Part shown: piece after piece, positions 51,446 through 60,035 of the stretch
Position numbering within the stretch: position 1 is the first letter of the stretch
How the letters are laid out: each line of letters begins with the position of its first letter
NCBI RefSeq assembly: GCF_041081105.1
Contig: NZ_CP163528.1
Span: 2,046,001 to 2,110,000 of the forward strand
DNA length: 64,000 bases
Direction: 5' to 3'
Origin: Promicromonospora sp. Populi
GTDB taxonomy: Bacteria > Actinomycetota > Actinomycetes > Actinomycetales > Cellulomonadaceae
Notes under the pieces: generated by a model
Told to the model about the DNA's origin: nothing
Database searches by the model: none
The model's input: the letters and a program-made list of their open reading frames with translations, nothing else
Position numbers and translations under genes: made by a program

Positions 51446-52035
51446 CCCTGTACCGGCCCGGCGACGGCCCCTGGCACCGGTTGTCAGCAGGGCCGAAGTC
51501 GCTGGTGCTCACGCTGATCGTGCTGGGCGTCAGCCTGCTCCCGGCCGCCTGGTGGTCCGCTGCGGTCGCAGCCGGCGTCTGTCTCGCCTGCTACGCGGTC
51601 CGGGGCGCGGGGATGCGCGACCTCCTGAGACAGGTCGTCACCATTCGATGGATCCTCCTGGTGACGCTCGCCGGGCAGCTTGTGTTCCTCGGCCCGGAAG
51701 ACGCGGTCGCCAACACTGTCCGGGTGTGCGCGGCCGTGGTGATCAGCGGGCTGCTCGCGCTGACCACACCGGTCAGCGAGCTGCTGGACGTACTGGAGCG
51801 GGCGTTGCGGCCGCTGCGGTGGCTGGGGATCGATCCGCAACGCGCAGCCCTCACGATCGCGGTGACCCTGAGCACCCTGCCTGTGCTCGCGCGGCTCGAG
51901 CGCGAGGTCCGCGAGGCACAGCGCGCCCGGGGCGGCGGGCGGAGCCTGCGCCTCTTCGCCATCCCGTTCCTGGTTGTTGCGCTCAAGCACGCGGATGCGC
52001 TCGGCGACGCGCTCACGGCACGAGGGGTGCGATGA
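51439..52035 (+). CDS. bioN: Biotin ECF transporter transmembrane protein BioN (EcfT)
   Basis: A 198-residue EcfT subunit with about five helices. The two coupling motifs are recognisable: AQRARGGGRS (the A-R-G box) near 165 and LTARGVR at the C-terminus. They link BioY to the BioM ATPase. ATG 51439 overlaps the bioM stop by 7 bases. Confidence 0.92.
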   Translation: MLTLYRPGDGPWHRLSAGPKSLVLTLIVLGVSLLPAAWWSAAVAAGVCLACYAVRGAGMRDLLRQVVTIRWILLVTLAGQLVFLGPEDAVANTVRVCAAVVISGLLALTTPVSELLDVLERALRPLRWLGIDPQRAALTIAVTLSTLPVLARLEREVREAQRARGGGRSLRLFAIPFLVVALKHADALGDALTARGVR

Positions 52036-52376
52036 CGACGGCGGTGCCCGCGCCCACCGTGCATGGACCGACCGTGCACGGGCCGACCGTGGACGACCAG
52101 ACACGGTGCGTCCACTACCGGACGGAGCTCGACGTGATCGCGATCCGGTTCGCCTGCTGCGGCCGCTACTACCCGTGCCACCTCTGCCACGACGGCGAGG
52201 CGGACCACGACTCGCGCCCGTGGCCGACCGGATCCGACCACAAACGCGCCGTGCTCTGCGGGGTGTGCCGGACAGAGCTCACCATCGCCGAGTACCGCGT
52301 AGTGCCCTCCTGCCCGGAGTGCAGCGCCCCGTTCAACCCGCGCTGCGCGGCGCACTACCCCGTCTACTTCGAGTAA
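52032..52376 (+). CDS. CHY zinc-finger protein
   Basis: A 114-residue cytoplasmic protein of the CHY zinc-finger family. Cys/His ligands are in RCVHYRTELDVIAIRFACCGRYYPCHLCHDGEADH (about 25-60) and VLCGVCRTEL...PSCPECSAPFNPRCAAHY (about 75-110), enough for three zinc sites. The start contains a short duplicated element (TVHGPTVHGPTV). ATG 52032 overlaps bioN by 4 bases, so it is the last gene of the biotin operon. Function is unknown; the family is linked to ubiquitin-type factors in eukaryotes but is uncharacterised in bacteria. It overlaps the convergent dehydrogenase gene by 13 bases. Confidence 0.88.
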   Translation: MTTAVPAPTVHGPTVHGPTVDDQTRCVHYRTELDVIAIRFACCGRYYPCHLCHDGEADHDSRPWPTGSDHKRAVLCGVCRTELTIAEYRVVPSCPECSAPFNPRCAAHYPVYFE

Positions 52377-53563
52377 GCCGCAGCCACCTCGTGCCACCTG
52401 CCGTCCACGGCCGAAGTCTCCGCCGCGGCCGCCACCCGCGCGGCCTGCAGCCCGTCGGCCACCGACGGCGCAACCTGCTCGCCCGTGAGCACCGAGGTGA
52501 TGAACCGCGCACCCTCGATGACCTTCAGGTCCTCGAAGCTCAGCCCCATACCCCCGCCGGGGTTGAACCGACCGAACTCCCCGTGCTCGGTATCGGTCAG
52601 CACCCGCGTAAAGCCGTACCCAGCCGAGCCCGACCCAGCCCCACCCGACCCCAGGCACACCTCCAGCTCGTTCATCCGCTCGAAGTCCCACCGCGCGGAC
52701 CCCGAGCTGCCGAACACCTCGATCCCGTACGCGCACCGCGGACCCACGGCCACGCGCGACGACTCGAACGTCGCCACGGCGCCGCCGTCCAGCCTCGCGA
52801 GCACTGCGGCATAGTCCTCGTTCTCCACGGGCAGCAGCTCCCCACCCACGTCGCCGCGAGCAGGGTGCCCCAAGCCCCCGCCCGACGGCGCAGGCCGCTC
52901 CCGGATGAACGTCTCCGTGAGCGCGGTGACCTCAAGCACCGGCGCGACGACGTACTGCGCCAGATCGAACCCGTGGCTGAGCAGGTCGCCGAGCACCCCC
53001 GACCCCGCCGTCTCGCGCACGAACCGCCAGGTACGCGGCCCAGAAGGCGACGCCGAGTAGTCGGCGTCGAGCACCACCCGCACGTTCGATACCCGACCGA
53101 GCCGACCCGAGCGGACCAGCGACCGCAGGTGCTCCACCGCGGGTGCGTGCCGGTAGTTGAACCCGACGGCGGTGACCAGCCCCGCGTCGCGTGCGGCGTC
53201 GGCGATGTCCTGCGACTGCCCGACCGAGGTACCCATGGGCTTCTCGATCCAGAACGGCTTGCCGGCGGCCGCCGCCGCGAGCGCGTGCTCGTGGTGCACG
53301 TAGTTGGGTCCGCAGATCGAGACGACGTCGACGTCGGGGTGGGCCAGCACGTCGCGGTAGTCGACGGTCACCTCCCGGTAGCCGAAGCGGCGGCGCGCCG
53401 CCTCGGCATTGTCGACGGAGGGGTCGGCCACGATCACCGGCACAACCTCGACGTCGAGCTCCGGGTACTTCTCCCCCAGCGCCCGGTAGGCGTGCGAGTG
53501 CACGTTGCCCATCCAGCCCGCCGAGATCAGCCCTACGCCGATCAGAGCAACCCCAGCCCGCAC
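52364..53563 (-). CDS. Gfo/Idh/MocA-family dehydrogenase (second copy in the inositol cluster)
   Basis: A 399-residue NAD(P)-dependent sugar or cyclitol dehydrogenase. The N-terminal Rossmann fold starts at VALIGVGLISAGWMGNVHSHAYR. The family motif FWIEKPMGTS (EKP Lys) lies near residue 100. The substrate domain holds GSGVLGDLLSHGFDLAQY (the G-D-x-G-x-H-like motif). It is longer than IolG (336 residues). I chose GTG 53563, which overlaps the TIM-barrel gene by 22 bases. It may oxidise scyllo- or another inositol isomer or a related polyol; this is inference from the cluster. Confidence 0.88.
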   Translation of the reverse strand: MRAGVALIGVGLISAGWMGNVHSHAYRALGEKYPELDVEVVPVIVADPSVDNAEAARRRFGYREVTVDYRDVLAHPDVDVVSICGPNYVHHEHALAAAAAGKPFWIEKPMGTSVGQSQDIADAARDAGLVTAVGFNYRHAPAVEHLRSLVRSGRLGRVSNVRVVLDADYSASPSGPRTWRFVRETAGSGVLGDLLSHGFDLAQYVVAPVLEVTALTETFIRERPAPSGGGLGHPARGDVGGELLPVENEDYAAVLARLDGGAVATFESSRVAVGPRCAYGIEVFGSSGSARWDFERMNELEVCLGSGGAGSGSAGYGFTRVLTDTEHGEFGRFNPGGGMGLSFEDLKVIEGARFITSVLTGEQVAPSVADGLQAARVAAAAETSAVDGRWHEVAAAYSK

Positions 53564-54471
53564 GAGGCCAGGTACTGCCGCGTCATGACCGCATTCGGCA
53601 GCGGCAGCCGCGGGTCGCAGGGGTACAGGTCCTGCTCGCAGATCACGTACAGGTCCTTGTTCAGGTCGGCCAAGGCAGCGACAAGAGCCGTCATGTCGGG
53701 CGCCCCCGCCGGGGGCCGCACGGACGCGCCGCGCGCCACGGCCTCGCCGAAGGGCCAGTCCTCGCGGTGCGCCTGCTCGGTCAGCTCGACGTCGAACGCC
53801 TTGATGTGCACGTAGGCGATCCGGTCGGGGTAGGTGCGCACCATCTCCAGCGGGTCCCCGCCGCCGTAGACGATGTGCCCGGTGTCGAGGCACAGGTTCA
53901 CGTAGTCGGGGTCGGTGGCGTCGAACACGCGGGCGATGTCCTCCGGCGTCTCGATGTGGCTGTCCCCGTGGGGGTGCAGCACCATCTTCAGCCCGTACTC
54001 GTCCTTGACGATCTGGCCGAGCCGGTTCGCGTTCTCGATGTAGAGCTTCCAGGCGTCCGGCGTCAGCACACGGTCGTCGGTCCACTCCCAGGTCTTGTCG
54101 TCGCGGAACAGCGGCGGCAGGTGGACCAGGTACTCCGCGCCGACGGCGGCGTGGGTCTCCGCGATGGCCCGGAAGGTCCGCTCGGTCTCGGCCCAGGCCT
54201 CGGCCTTGTGCAGGATGCCCCAGCCGGTGCCGGCCACCACGGTGAAGCCGTTGTCGTCCATGACCTTGCGCAGGAGCTTCGGGTCCGTGGGGAAGTAGCC
54301 GTAGGGGCCGGTCTCCATGTACTCGAAGCCGGCCTCGGCCATCTCCGCGAGCGCCCGCTCCCAGTGGATCTGCTTCTCGTCCTCGGGGAACCACACGCCC
54401 CACTGGTCGGGGCAGACACCGATGGTGAGCTTGCTGAACCGGGGGTCGGTGTTGCGCGCCTTGCTCGTCAT
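53542..54471 (-). CDS. Sugar phosphate isomerase/epimerase-like TIM-barrel protein (AP endonuclease family 2)
   Basis: A 309-residue xylose-isomerase-like TIM barrel. Metal-ligand segments are YMETGPYGYFP, MVLHPHGDSHIETPEDIARVF (His/Glu), VNLCLDTGHIVYGGGDP (Asp/His) and YVHIKAFD, with a late Glu in VICEQDLYP. It resembles IolE/IolI (2-keto-myo-inositol dehydratase and isomerase) and could fill either step in this cluster, where no other iolE is seen. ATG 54471 follows a GAGAGAG Shine-Dalgarno. Confidence 0.85.
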   Translation of the reverse strand: MTSKARNTDPRFSKLTIGVCPDQWGVWFPEDEKQIHWERALAEMAEAGFEYMETGPYGYFPTDPKLLRKVMDDNGFTVVAGTGWGILHKAEAWAETERTFRAIAETHAAVGAEYLVHLPPLFRDDKTWEWTDDRVLTPDAWKLYIENANRLGQIVKDEYGLKMVLHPHGDSHIETPEDIARVFDATDPDYVNLCLDTGHIVYGGGDPLEMVRTYPDRIAYVHIKAFDVELTEQAHREDWPFGEAVARGASVRPPAGAPDMTALVAALADLNKDLYVICEQDLYPCDPRLPLPNAVMTRQYLASCGLGLL

Positions 54472-54500
54472 TTCGCTCTCTCTCACCTGGTGGTTGTGGT

Positions 54501-55511
54501 TCAGACGGCGGCCGACGCCGGGATGGGCGCCGGGGCCACGCTGAGCCCCGTGCGCGCGGACTGGGTGGCGGCGTCGGCCAGTGCCAGCGCCTGGCGCCCG
54601 TCGAGCAGCGACGGGGTCGGCGCGGTGCCCTCGCGCACGGCGGCCACGAACGCGGCCAGCTCGCGCGTGTACGCGTCGGCGTACCGCTCCAGGAAGAAGT
54701 CCAGGTGCGGTCCGCGGGCGCCGGACACCCCGGCGGCGTCGAGCACCACGGAGGTCGCCGTGTGGTTCTCCACCCGCAGCGCCCCGCGCGGGCCGAACGC
54801 CTCCAGGCGCTGGTCGTACCCGGCGGCGTTGTGCCGGCTGTTGATGATCGTCGCGACGGCGCCCGAGGCGGCGGTGAGGGTCACGACGGCGGCGTCGTAG
54901 TCGTCGACCTCTGCGAGGGCCGGGTCCAGGCGCTGCGGCACGGCGTGGACGTTGACGATGTCGCCGAGGAAGAACCGCGCCATGTCGAGGTCGTGGATGG
55001 CCATGTCGCGGAAGATCCCGCCCGAGGACGCGAGGTACGCGACGGGCGGTGGTGCCGGGTCGCGGCTGATGATGGTGAGCTGTTCGACGTCGCCGATCTC
55101 GCCGGCCGCCACCCGGCTGCGGACCTCCGCGAAGGCAGCGTCGAAGCGGCGGTTGAACCCCAGCATGACGCGGTCCGCGCGGCCGCCGACCTGGGCCAGG
55201 CACCAGTCGGCGCGCGCCAGGTCGAGGTCGACCGGCTTCTCGACCAGCACCGCCTTGCCCGCGTCGACGGCCGCCACGATCTGGTCCACGTGGTACGGCG
55301 TGGGCGAGCCGACGATCACGGCGTCCACCGTGTCGTCGGCGAACACGTCCGCGACGTCGGTGGTGGCCGCCGCCCCGTACGCCGAGGCCAGGCGCTCGGC
55401 AGCGCCGTCGACCGGGTCGGCGACGAGCGCGAGCTCGACGTCGGGCGAGGCGGCGACCGAACGGGCGTGGACGGCCCCGATCCGGCCGGCGCCGATGAGC
55501 GCAAAACGCAT
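54501..55511 (-). CDS. iolG: Inositol 2-dehydrogenase-like Gfo/Idh/MocA protein
   Basis: A 336-residue NAD-dependent dehydrogenase that oxidises myo-inositol at C2 to 2-keto-myo-inositol. The Rossmann motif GAGRIGAVHARSVA is at 7-20. VEKPVDLDLARADWC has the catalytic-region Lys, and the substrate motif is GGIFRDMAIHDLDMARFFLGD with the conserved Asp and His. Length and motifs fit IolG. ATG 55511; Shine-Dalgarno AAGGAG. It is transcribed after the ABC transporter genes. Confidence 0.9.
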   Translation of the reverse strand: MRFALIGAGRIGAVHARSVAASPDVELALVADPVDGAAERLASAYGAAATTDVADVFADDTVDAVIVGSPTPYHVDQIVAAVDAGKAVLVEKPVDLDLARADWCLAQVGGRADRVMLGFNRRFDAAFAEVRSRVAAGEIGDVEQLTIISRDPAPPPVAYLASSGGIFRDMAIHDLDMARFFLGDIVNVHAVPQRLDPALAEVDDYDAAVVTLTAASGAVATIINSRHNAAGYDQRLEAFGPRGALRVENHTATSVVLDAAGVSGARGPHLDFFLERYADAYTRELAAFVAAVREGTAPTPSLLDGRQALALADAATQSARTGLSVAPAPIPASAAV

Positions 55512-55531
55512 GGTGTCTCCTTGAGCTGTTC

Positions 55532-56368
55532 TCATACCTCGGCGGCCCGGACGTCCGCGATGAGCGACTTGTCGCCGCCCGTCTGTTCGAGCTCGTGGGC
55601 CAGCTCCGCGAGCTCGGCGCCGCCCGCCATCTGCGACGTCAGCTCGTCGAGCGTGACGTCCTTCTTCTCGTGATAACCGATGGGGCTGCCGCGCTTGAGC
55701 AGCAGGAACCGGTCCCCGACGGGGTAGGCGTGGTGCGGGTTGTGGGTGATGAAGACGACGCCGAGGCCCCGGTCGCGCGCCCGCAGCACGTAGCGCAGCA
55801 CGATGCCCGACTGCTTGACCCCGAGCGAGGCGGTCGGCTCGTCGAGGATGAGCACCCGGGCGCCGAAGTGGACGGCGCGCGCGATCGCCACGCACTGCCG
55901 CTCGCCGCCCGAGAGCTGGTGGATCGGCTGGTTCACGTCGCGCAGGTCGATGCCCATGTCGAGCAGCTCCTGCTTGGCGATCCGCTGCATCTCCTTGACG
56001 TCGAGGATCCGGAAGGGCCCCACGCCCTTGGTCAGCTCGGAGCCGAGGAAGAAGTTGCGCCACACCGGCATGAGCGGGACGACGGCGAGGTCCTGGTAGA
56101 CGGCTGCGATGCCGAGGTCGAGGGCCTGACGCGGCGAGCCGAGGGTCAGCTCCTCGCCGTCGACCTCCAGCAAGCCCTCGGTGTGCTGGTGGCGGCCGGC
56201 GATGATCTTGATGAGCGTGGACTTGCCGGCCCCGTTGTCGCCGAGCACGCAGGTGACGCGGCCCGCCTCGACGTCAAGATCGACGTCGTGCAGGGCGACG
56301 ATGTTGCCGTACCGCTTGCCGACCCCGCGCATCCGCACGAGGGGGGTACCCGGTTCAGTGGCGCTCAT
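55532..56368 (-). CDS. Sugar/inositol ABC transporter ATP-binding protein
   Basis: A 278-residue single-domain ABC ATPase (the related RbsA type has two domains). Walker A is GDNGAGKST (43-51), the signature is LSGGERQCVAIARAV, Walker B is VLILDEPTASLG, and the switch His is in VVFITHNPHHA. ATG 56368 overlaps the permease stop by 4 bases. It probably forms a homodimer beneath the permease to take up myo-inositol. Location cytoplasmic, membrane-bound. Confidence 0.93.
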   Translation of the reverse strand: MSATEPGTPLVRMRGVGKRYGNIVALHDVDLDVEAGRVTCVLGDNGAGKSTLIKIIAGRHQHTEGLLEVDGEELTLGSPRQALDLGIAAVYQDLAVVPLMPVWRNFFLGSELTKGVGPFRILDVKEMQRIAKQELLDMGIDLRDVNQPIHQLSGGERQCVAIARAVHFGARVLILDEPTASLGVKQSGIVLRYVLRARDRGLGVVFITHNPHHAYPVGDRFLLLKRGSPIGYHEKKDVTLDELTSQMAGGAELAELAHELEQTGGDKSLIADVRAAEV

Positions 56369-57423
56369 CGCTGCTCCGCCCGCTTCTTGACGACGAGGTT
56401 GACGATCGTGGCCACCAGGAGCATGAGGCCGAGGAAGAACCTGAACCAGTCCGGGTTCCACTGCGCGTAGACGATGCCCCGGCTGACCATGCCGAAGATC
56501 AGGGCGCCCAGCGCCCCGCCGACCGCGGAGCCGTAGCCGCCGGTCAGCAGGCAACCGCCGATGACGGCAGCGATGATGTAGAGGAACTCGTTGCCCACCC
56601 CCTCGCCGGACTGCACGGTGCCGAACGCGAACAGGTTGTGCATGCCGAGCAGCCAGGCGCACAGCCCGACCCCCATGAACAGGCCGATCTTGGTGCGCAC
56701 CACGGGGACGCCGACGGCCGAGGCCGCCAGCTCGTCCCCGCCGGCGGCGAAGATCCAGTTGCCGACGCGGGTGCGGACCAGCAGGTGGGTGGCGATCACG
56801 ACGAGCGCCAGCCAGAACACGATGGTGATGTCCCAGTTCACGCCGAGGAAGCTGATCTCGGCCGCGAAGAACGAGCGCGCGGACTCGAACCCGTCCATCT
56901 CGGCGATCGACGGGCTGGAGACCCCGCCGGCCACGATCCTCGTGACGCCGAGGTTGACCCCGGCGATCATGAGGAACGTCGCCAGCGTGACGATGAACGA
57001 GGGCAGCTTCGTCACGACCAGCAGGTACCCGTTGAGCAGCCCGAGCCCGAGCGACACGACCAGGGCGATGCCGACCCCCACCCACACGTTGGTGCCCAGA
57101 TACCAGGAGAACTGGGCGGCCGTGAGCGCCGAGAACACCACCGCGACCCCCGTGGACAGGTCGAACTCGCCGCCGATCATGAGCAGCGAGACGCCGACGG
57201 CCATGATCCCGATGGTCGAGGCCCCGTACAGCACCGTCGCTACCGACGGGAGCTGCGTGAACACCGGCGCGACCGCGGCGAAGAACACAAAGACGCCCAC
57301 GGCGCCGACGACGGCGCCCATCTCGGGCCGCGCGAGCAGCCGCGCGACCGCCGAGCGGCGCACCAGCCGCTCATCGGCGGCGGGCGGCGACGCCGGCGGC
57401 GCCGGGGTGGTGGCAGTGGTCAT
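56365..57423 (-). CDS. Sugar/inositol ABC transporter permease (RbsC type)
   Basis: A 352-residue permease with about nine to ten helices. Signature segments are MAVGVSLLMIGGEFDLSTGVAVVFSAL (about 75-100), TLATFLMIAGVNLGVTRIVAGG, IFAAGGDELAASAVGVPVVRTKIGLFMGVGLCAWLLG (the coupling EAA-like region) and IIAAVIGGCLLTGGYGSAVGGALGALIFGM. All are typical of the BPD_transp_2 family. ATG 57423 overlaps the binding-protein stop by 1 base. Confidence 0.94.
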   Translation of the reverse strand: MTTATTPAPPASPPAADERLVRRSAVARLLARPEMGAVVGAVGVFVFFAAVAPVFTQLPSVATVLYGASTIGIMAVGVSLLMIGGEFDLSTGVAVVFSALTAAQFSWYLGTNVWVGVGIALVVSLGLGLLNGYLLVVTKLPSFIVTLATFLMIAGVNLGVTRIVAGGVSSPSIAEMDGFESARSFFAAEISFLGVNWDITIVFWLALVVIATHLLVRTRVGNWIFAAGGDELAASAVGVPVVRTKIGLFMGVGLCAWLLGMHNLFAFGTVQSGEGVGNEFLYIIAAVIGGCLLTGGYGSAVGGALGALIFGMVSRGIVYAQWNPDWFRFFLGLMLLVATIVNLVVKKRAEQR

Positions 57424-58400
57424 CAGCGGATGCCGTCCTCGGCACCCGCAAGGACGTCTTCGGCGTTGTCCTGGTCGACGATCGCCGGGCCGGTGTAGAC
57501 GGGCTGGCCGCCGCCGAGCACAAAGCCGCCGTTGTGCTGCAGCCACAGCGACTCGATGGCGAGGTAGCCCTGCAGGTACGGCTGCTGGTCGACGGTGGCG
57601 AGCACGTCGCCGTCGACCACCGCCTGGGCGAGCTCGGCGTTCAGGTCGAACGAGGCGACCTGCGCCTCGGAACCGGTCTCCGCGACGGCGTCGACGATGG
57701 TCACCGTGAAGGGCGCGCCGAGGCCGATGATGACGTCGGCGTCGGGGGTGGCCTGGAGCTTGGCGGTGACGGTCGAGCTCACCTGGGTCATGTCCGTGCC
57801 CTGCACGTACAGCACCTCGGTGTCCGGGAGCCGGTCCTGCACCCCGGCGCAGCGCGCCTCCAGGCCGACGTTGCCCTGCTCGTGGATGACACAGATCGGG
57901 TGCGTGAAGTCCTGCTCGACGAGCAGGTCGCCGAGCGCCTCCCCGGCAAGGCCGTCGTCCTGGCCGATGAAGGTGAACGCGCCGAAGTCGAGCGCGTCGT
58001 CCATACCGCCGTTGAACCCGACGACGGGAATGCCCGCGTCGACGGCGTTCTGCGTCACGCCCTGCATCGCCTCCCCCTTGGAGAAGGTCAGGGCCAGGCC
58101 GTCCGTGCCCTGGTCGACGGCCTGCTGGGCGAGCTGGCTCTGGCGTGCGGCGTCCGGGTCGCTCGAGTACTGCAGGTCGACGCCGTAGCGCTCGGCAGCT
58201 GCCTCCGCGCCCCGCCGCGCGATGTCCCAGAACGTGTCCCCGGGCCCGGCGTGGGTGACCATCACGGCGGTCATGGTCGGCTCGGCGGCGGCGTCGGGTG
58301 CGTCGTCCTCCTGCTGCCGCCCGCCACCCGAGCAAGCGGTGAGAATCATGGCCAGCGCGCCACCGAGGGCGAGCGCGCGGACGAGGGGTCGTCGGTTCAC
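57423..58400 (-). CDS. Sugar/inositol ABC transporter substrate-binding lipoprotein
   Basis: A 325-residue periplasmic-binding-protein-like lipoprotein of the ribose/inositol class (PBP type 1). The lipobox is ILTACSG with Cys23. The mature protein begins with TMTAVMVTHAGPGDTFWDIARRGAEAAAERYGVDLQYSSDPD, includes GIPVVGFNGGMDDALDFGAFTFIGQDDGLAGEALGDLL, and ends with a typical ESLWLQHNGGFVLGGGQPVYTGPAIVD. The likely ligand is myo-inositol, by operon context. ATG 58400 has a GGAG Shine-Dalgarno. Confidence 0.93.
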   Translation of the reverse strand: MNRRPLVRALALGGALAMILTACSGGGRQQEDDAPDAAAEPTMTAVMVTHAGPGDTFWDIARRGAEAAAERYGVDLQYSSDPDAARQSQLAQQAVDQGTDGLALTFSKGEAMQGVTQNAVDAGIPVVGFNGGMDDALDFGAFTFIGQDDGLAGEALGDLLVEQDFTHPICVIHEQGNVGLEARCAGVQDRLPDTEVLYVQGTDMTQVSSTVTAKLQATPDADVIIGLGAPFTVTIVDAVAETGSEAQVASFDLNAELAQAVVDGDVLATVDQQPYLQGYLAIESLWLQHNGGFVLGGGQPVYTGPAIVDQDNAEDVLAGAEDGIR

Positions 58401-58494
58401 GAGCGGAGCTCCTTACATCGTTGTGAAGGGCCAGGCTGCCCAGGCTATCGTCGCCCGGAGCCATGTCAAGACATATGTACGACCGGTCAAACCG

Positions 58495-60012
58495 CTACTT
58501 CTGGGCGTCCCCCGAGAAGTGGTACGACGCCGCTGTGCGCTGCGCGCTGTGCGGCCAGCGCTGCGTGACGACCTTGCCGCGGGTGTAGAACCGGATGCCC
58601 TCCGGCCCGTAGACGTGGCTCTCGCCGAACAGCGAGTCCTTCCAGCCGCCGAACGAGTGCCACGCGACGGGCACCGGGATCGGCACGTTGATCCCCACCA
58701 TGCCGACCCGCACGCGGCGCTGGAAGGTCCGGGCAGCCTCGCCCGACGACGTGAACACCGCGGTGCCGTTGCCGTAGGGGTTGGCGTTGATGACGTCGAT
58801 CGCCTCGTCGAGGCCGGAGACGCGGACCACGTCGATGACCGGCCCGAAGACCTCCTCGCGGTACACCTCGTGCTCGGCCGCCACCCGGTCGATCACCGTG
58901 GGGCCCACGAAGAAGCCCTCCTCGTAGCCCGGCACGGTGCGGCCGCGGCCGTCCACGACAAGCTCGGCGCCCTCCCGCTCGGCCGACGAGATCAGGCCCT
59001 CGATCCGGGCCTTCGCCTGGGCGGTGATGACGGGGCCCATCTCGGCGCCCGGCTGGTCGCCCGCGGTCACCCGCACCGACCGCGCCTTCTCGGCGAGGCG
59101 CGCCACGAGCTCGTCGGCGACGGCGTCCTCGACAACCGCGACGGACAGCGCCATGCAGCGCTCCCCCGCCGCGCCGAACGCGGCGGCGGCGAGCTGGTCG
59201 GCGGCGTCGTCCAGGTCGGCGTCCGCCAGCACAACCCCATGGTTCTTGGCCCCGCCGAGGGCCTGCACCCGCTTGCCCTCGGCCGAGGCCGTGGCGTGGA
59301 TGTACCGGGCGATCGGCGTCGAGCCGACGAACGAGACAGCCGCGATGTCCTCGTGGTGCAGCAGGGCGTCGACCACCTCTTTGTCGCCCTGGACCACCTG
59401 GAACACGCCGTCGGGCAGGCCGGCCTCCTGCCACAGCTCGGCCAGGAAGAGCGACGCCGACGGGTCGCGCTCGGACGGCTTGAGCACAAACGCGTTCCCG
59501 GTGGCGATGGCGACGGGGCTCATCCAGAGCGGCACCATCACGGGGAAGTTGAACGGCGTGATGCCGGCGACCACACCGAGCGGCTCCCGGAACGAGTAGA
59601 CGTCGATCCCCGAAGCGGCCTCGCTGGAGTACTCGCCCTTGAGCAGGTGCGGCAGGCCGGTGGCGAACTCGACGACCTCCAGGCCGCGCGCCACCTCACC
59701 GGCCGCGTCGGACAGCACCTTGCCGTGCTCGCGGCTGACGATCGCGGCGAGCTCCGGGGTCCGGGCGGCCAGCAGGTCGCGGAAGCGGAACAGGACCGCC
59801 GCGCGCTTGCCCAGGGAGAGCTGCGACCAGGTCTCGGCGGCGGCGACGGCGACCGCCACCGCGCGATCGACGTCGGCGGCCGTGCCGAGACCGAGCCGGG
59901 CGATCTCCTGGCCGGTGGCGGGGTTGAAGACCGGCTGGGTGCGCTCGCCGGTCGACTCGACGTGTTTGCCGTCGATCCAGTGGGTGATCAAGGGTTGGGT
60001 GGTCAGGGACAT
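58495..60012 (-). CDS. iolA: CoA-acylating methylmalonate-semialdehyde dehydrogenase (IolA/MmsA)
   Basis: A 505-residue aldehyde dehydrogenase-fold enzyme that converts malonate semialdehyde plus CoA to acetyl-CoA and CO2, the last step of inositol breakdown. MmsA features are GITPFNFPVMVPLWM, FVLKPSERDPSA, ALGGAKNHGVVLADADLDD and the catalytic Cys in GAAGERCMALSVAV, with the Glu of normal ALDHs missing at that position as expected. It starts at ATG 60012 (MSLTTQPLITHWIDGK), with AAAGG upstream. A 24-bp gap follows iolD. Confidence 0.95.
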   Translation of the reverse strand: MSLTTQPLITHWIDGKHVESTGERTQPVFNPATGQEIARLGLGTAADVDRAVAVAVAAAETWSQLSLGKRAAVLFRFRDLLAARTPELAAIVSREHGKVLSDAAGEVARGLEVVEFATGLPHLLKGEYSSEAASGIDVYSFREPLGVVAGITPFNFPVMVPLWMSPVAIATGNAFVLKPSERDPSASLFLAELWQEAGLPDGVFQVVQGDKEVVDALLHHEDIAAVSFVGSTPIARYIHATASAEGKRVQALGGAKNHGVVLADADLDDAADQLAAAAFGAAGERCMALSVAVVEDAVADELVARLAEKARSVRVTAGDQPGAEMGPVITAQAKARIEGLISSAEREGAELVVDGRGRTVPGYEEGFFVGPTVIDRVAAEHEVYREEVFGPVIDVVRVSGLDEAIDVINANPYGNGTAVFTSSGEAARTFQRRVRVGMVGINVPIPVPVAWHSFGGWKDSLFGESHVYGPEGIRFYTRGKVVTQRWPHSAQRTAASYHFSGDAQK

Positions 60013-60035
60013 GGGAAAACCTTTCAGGGCGGTGG

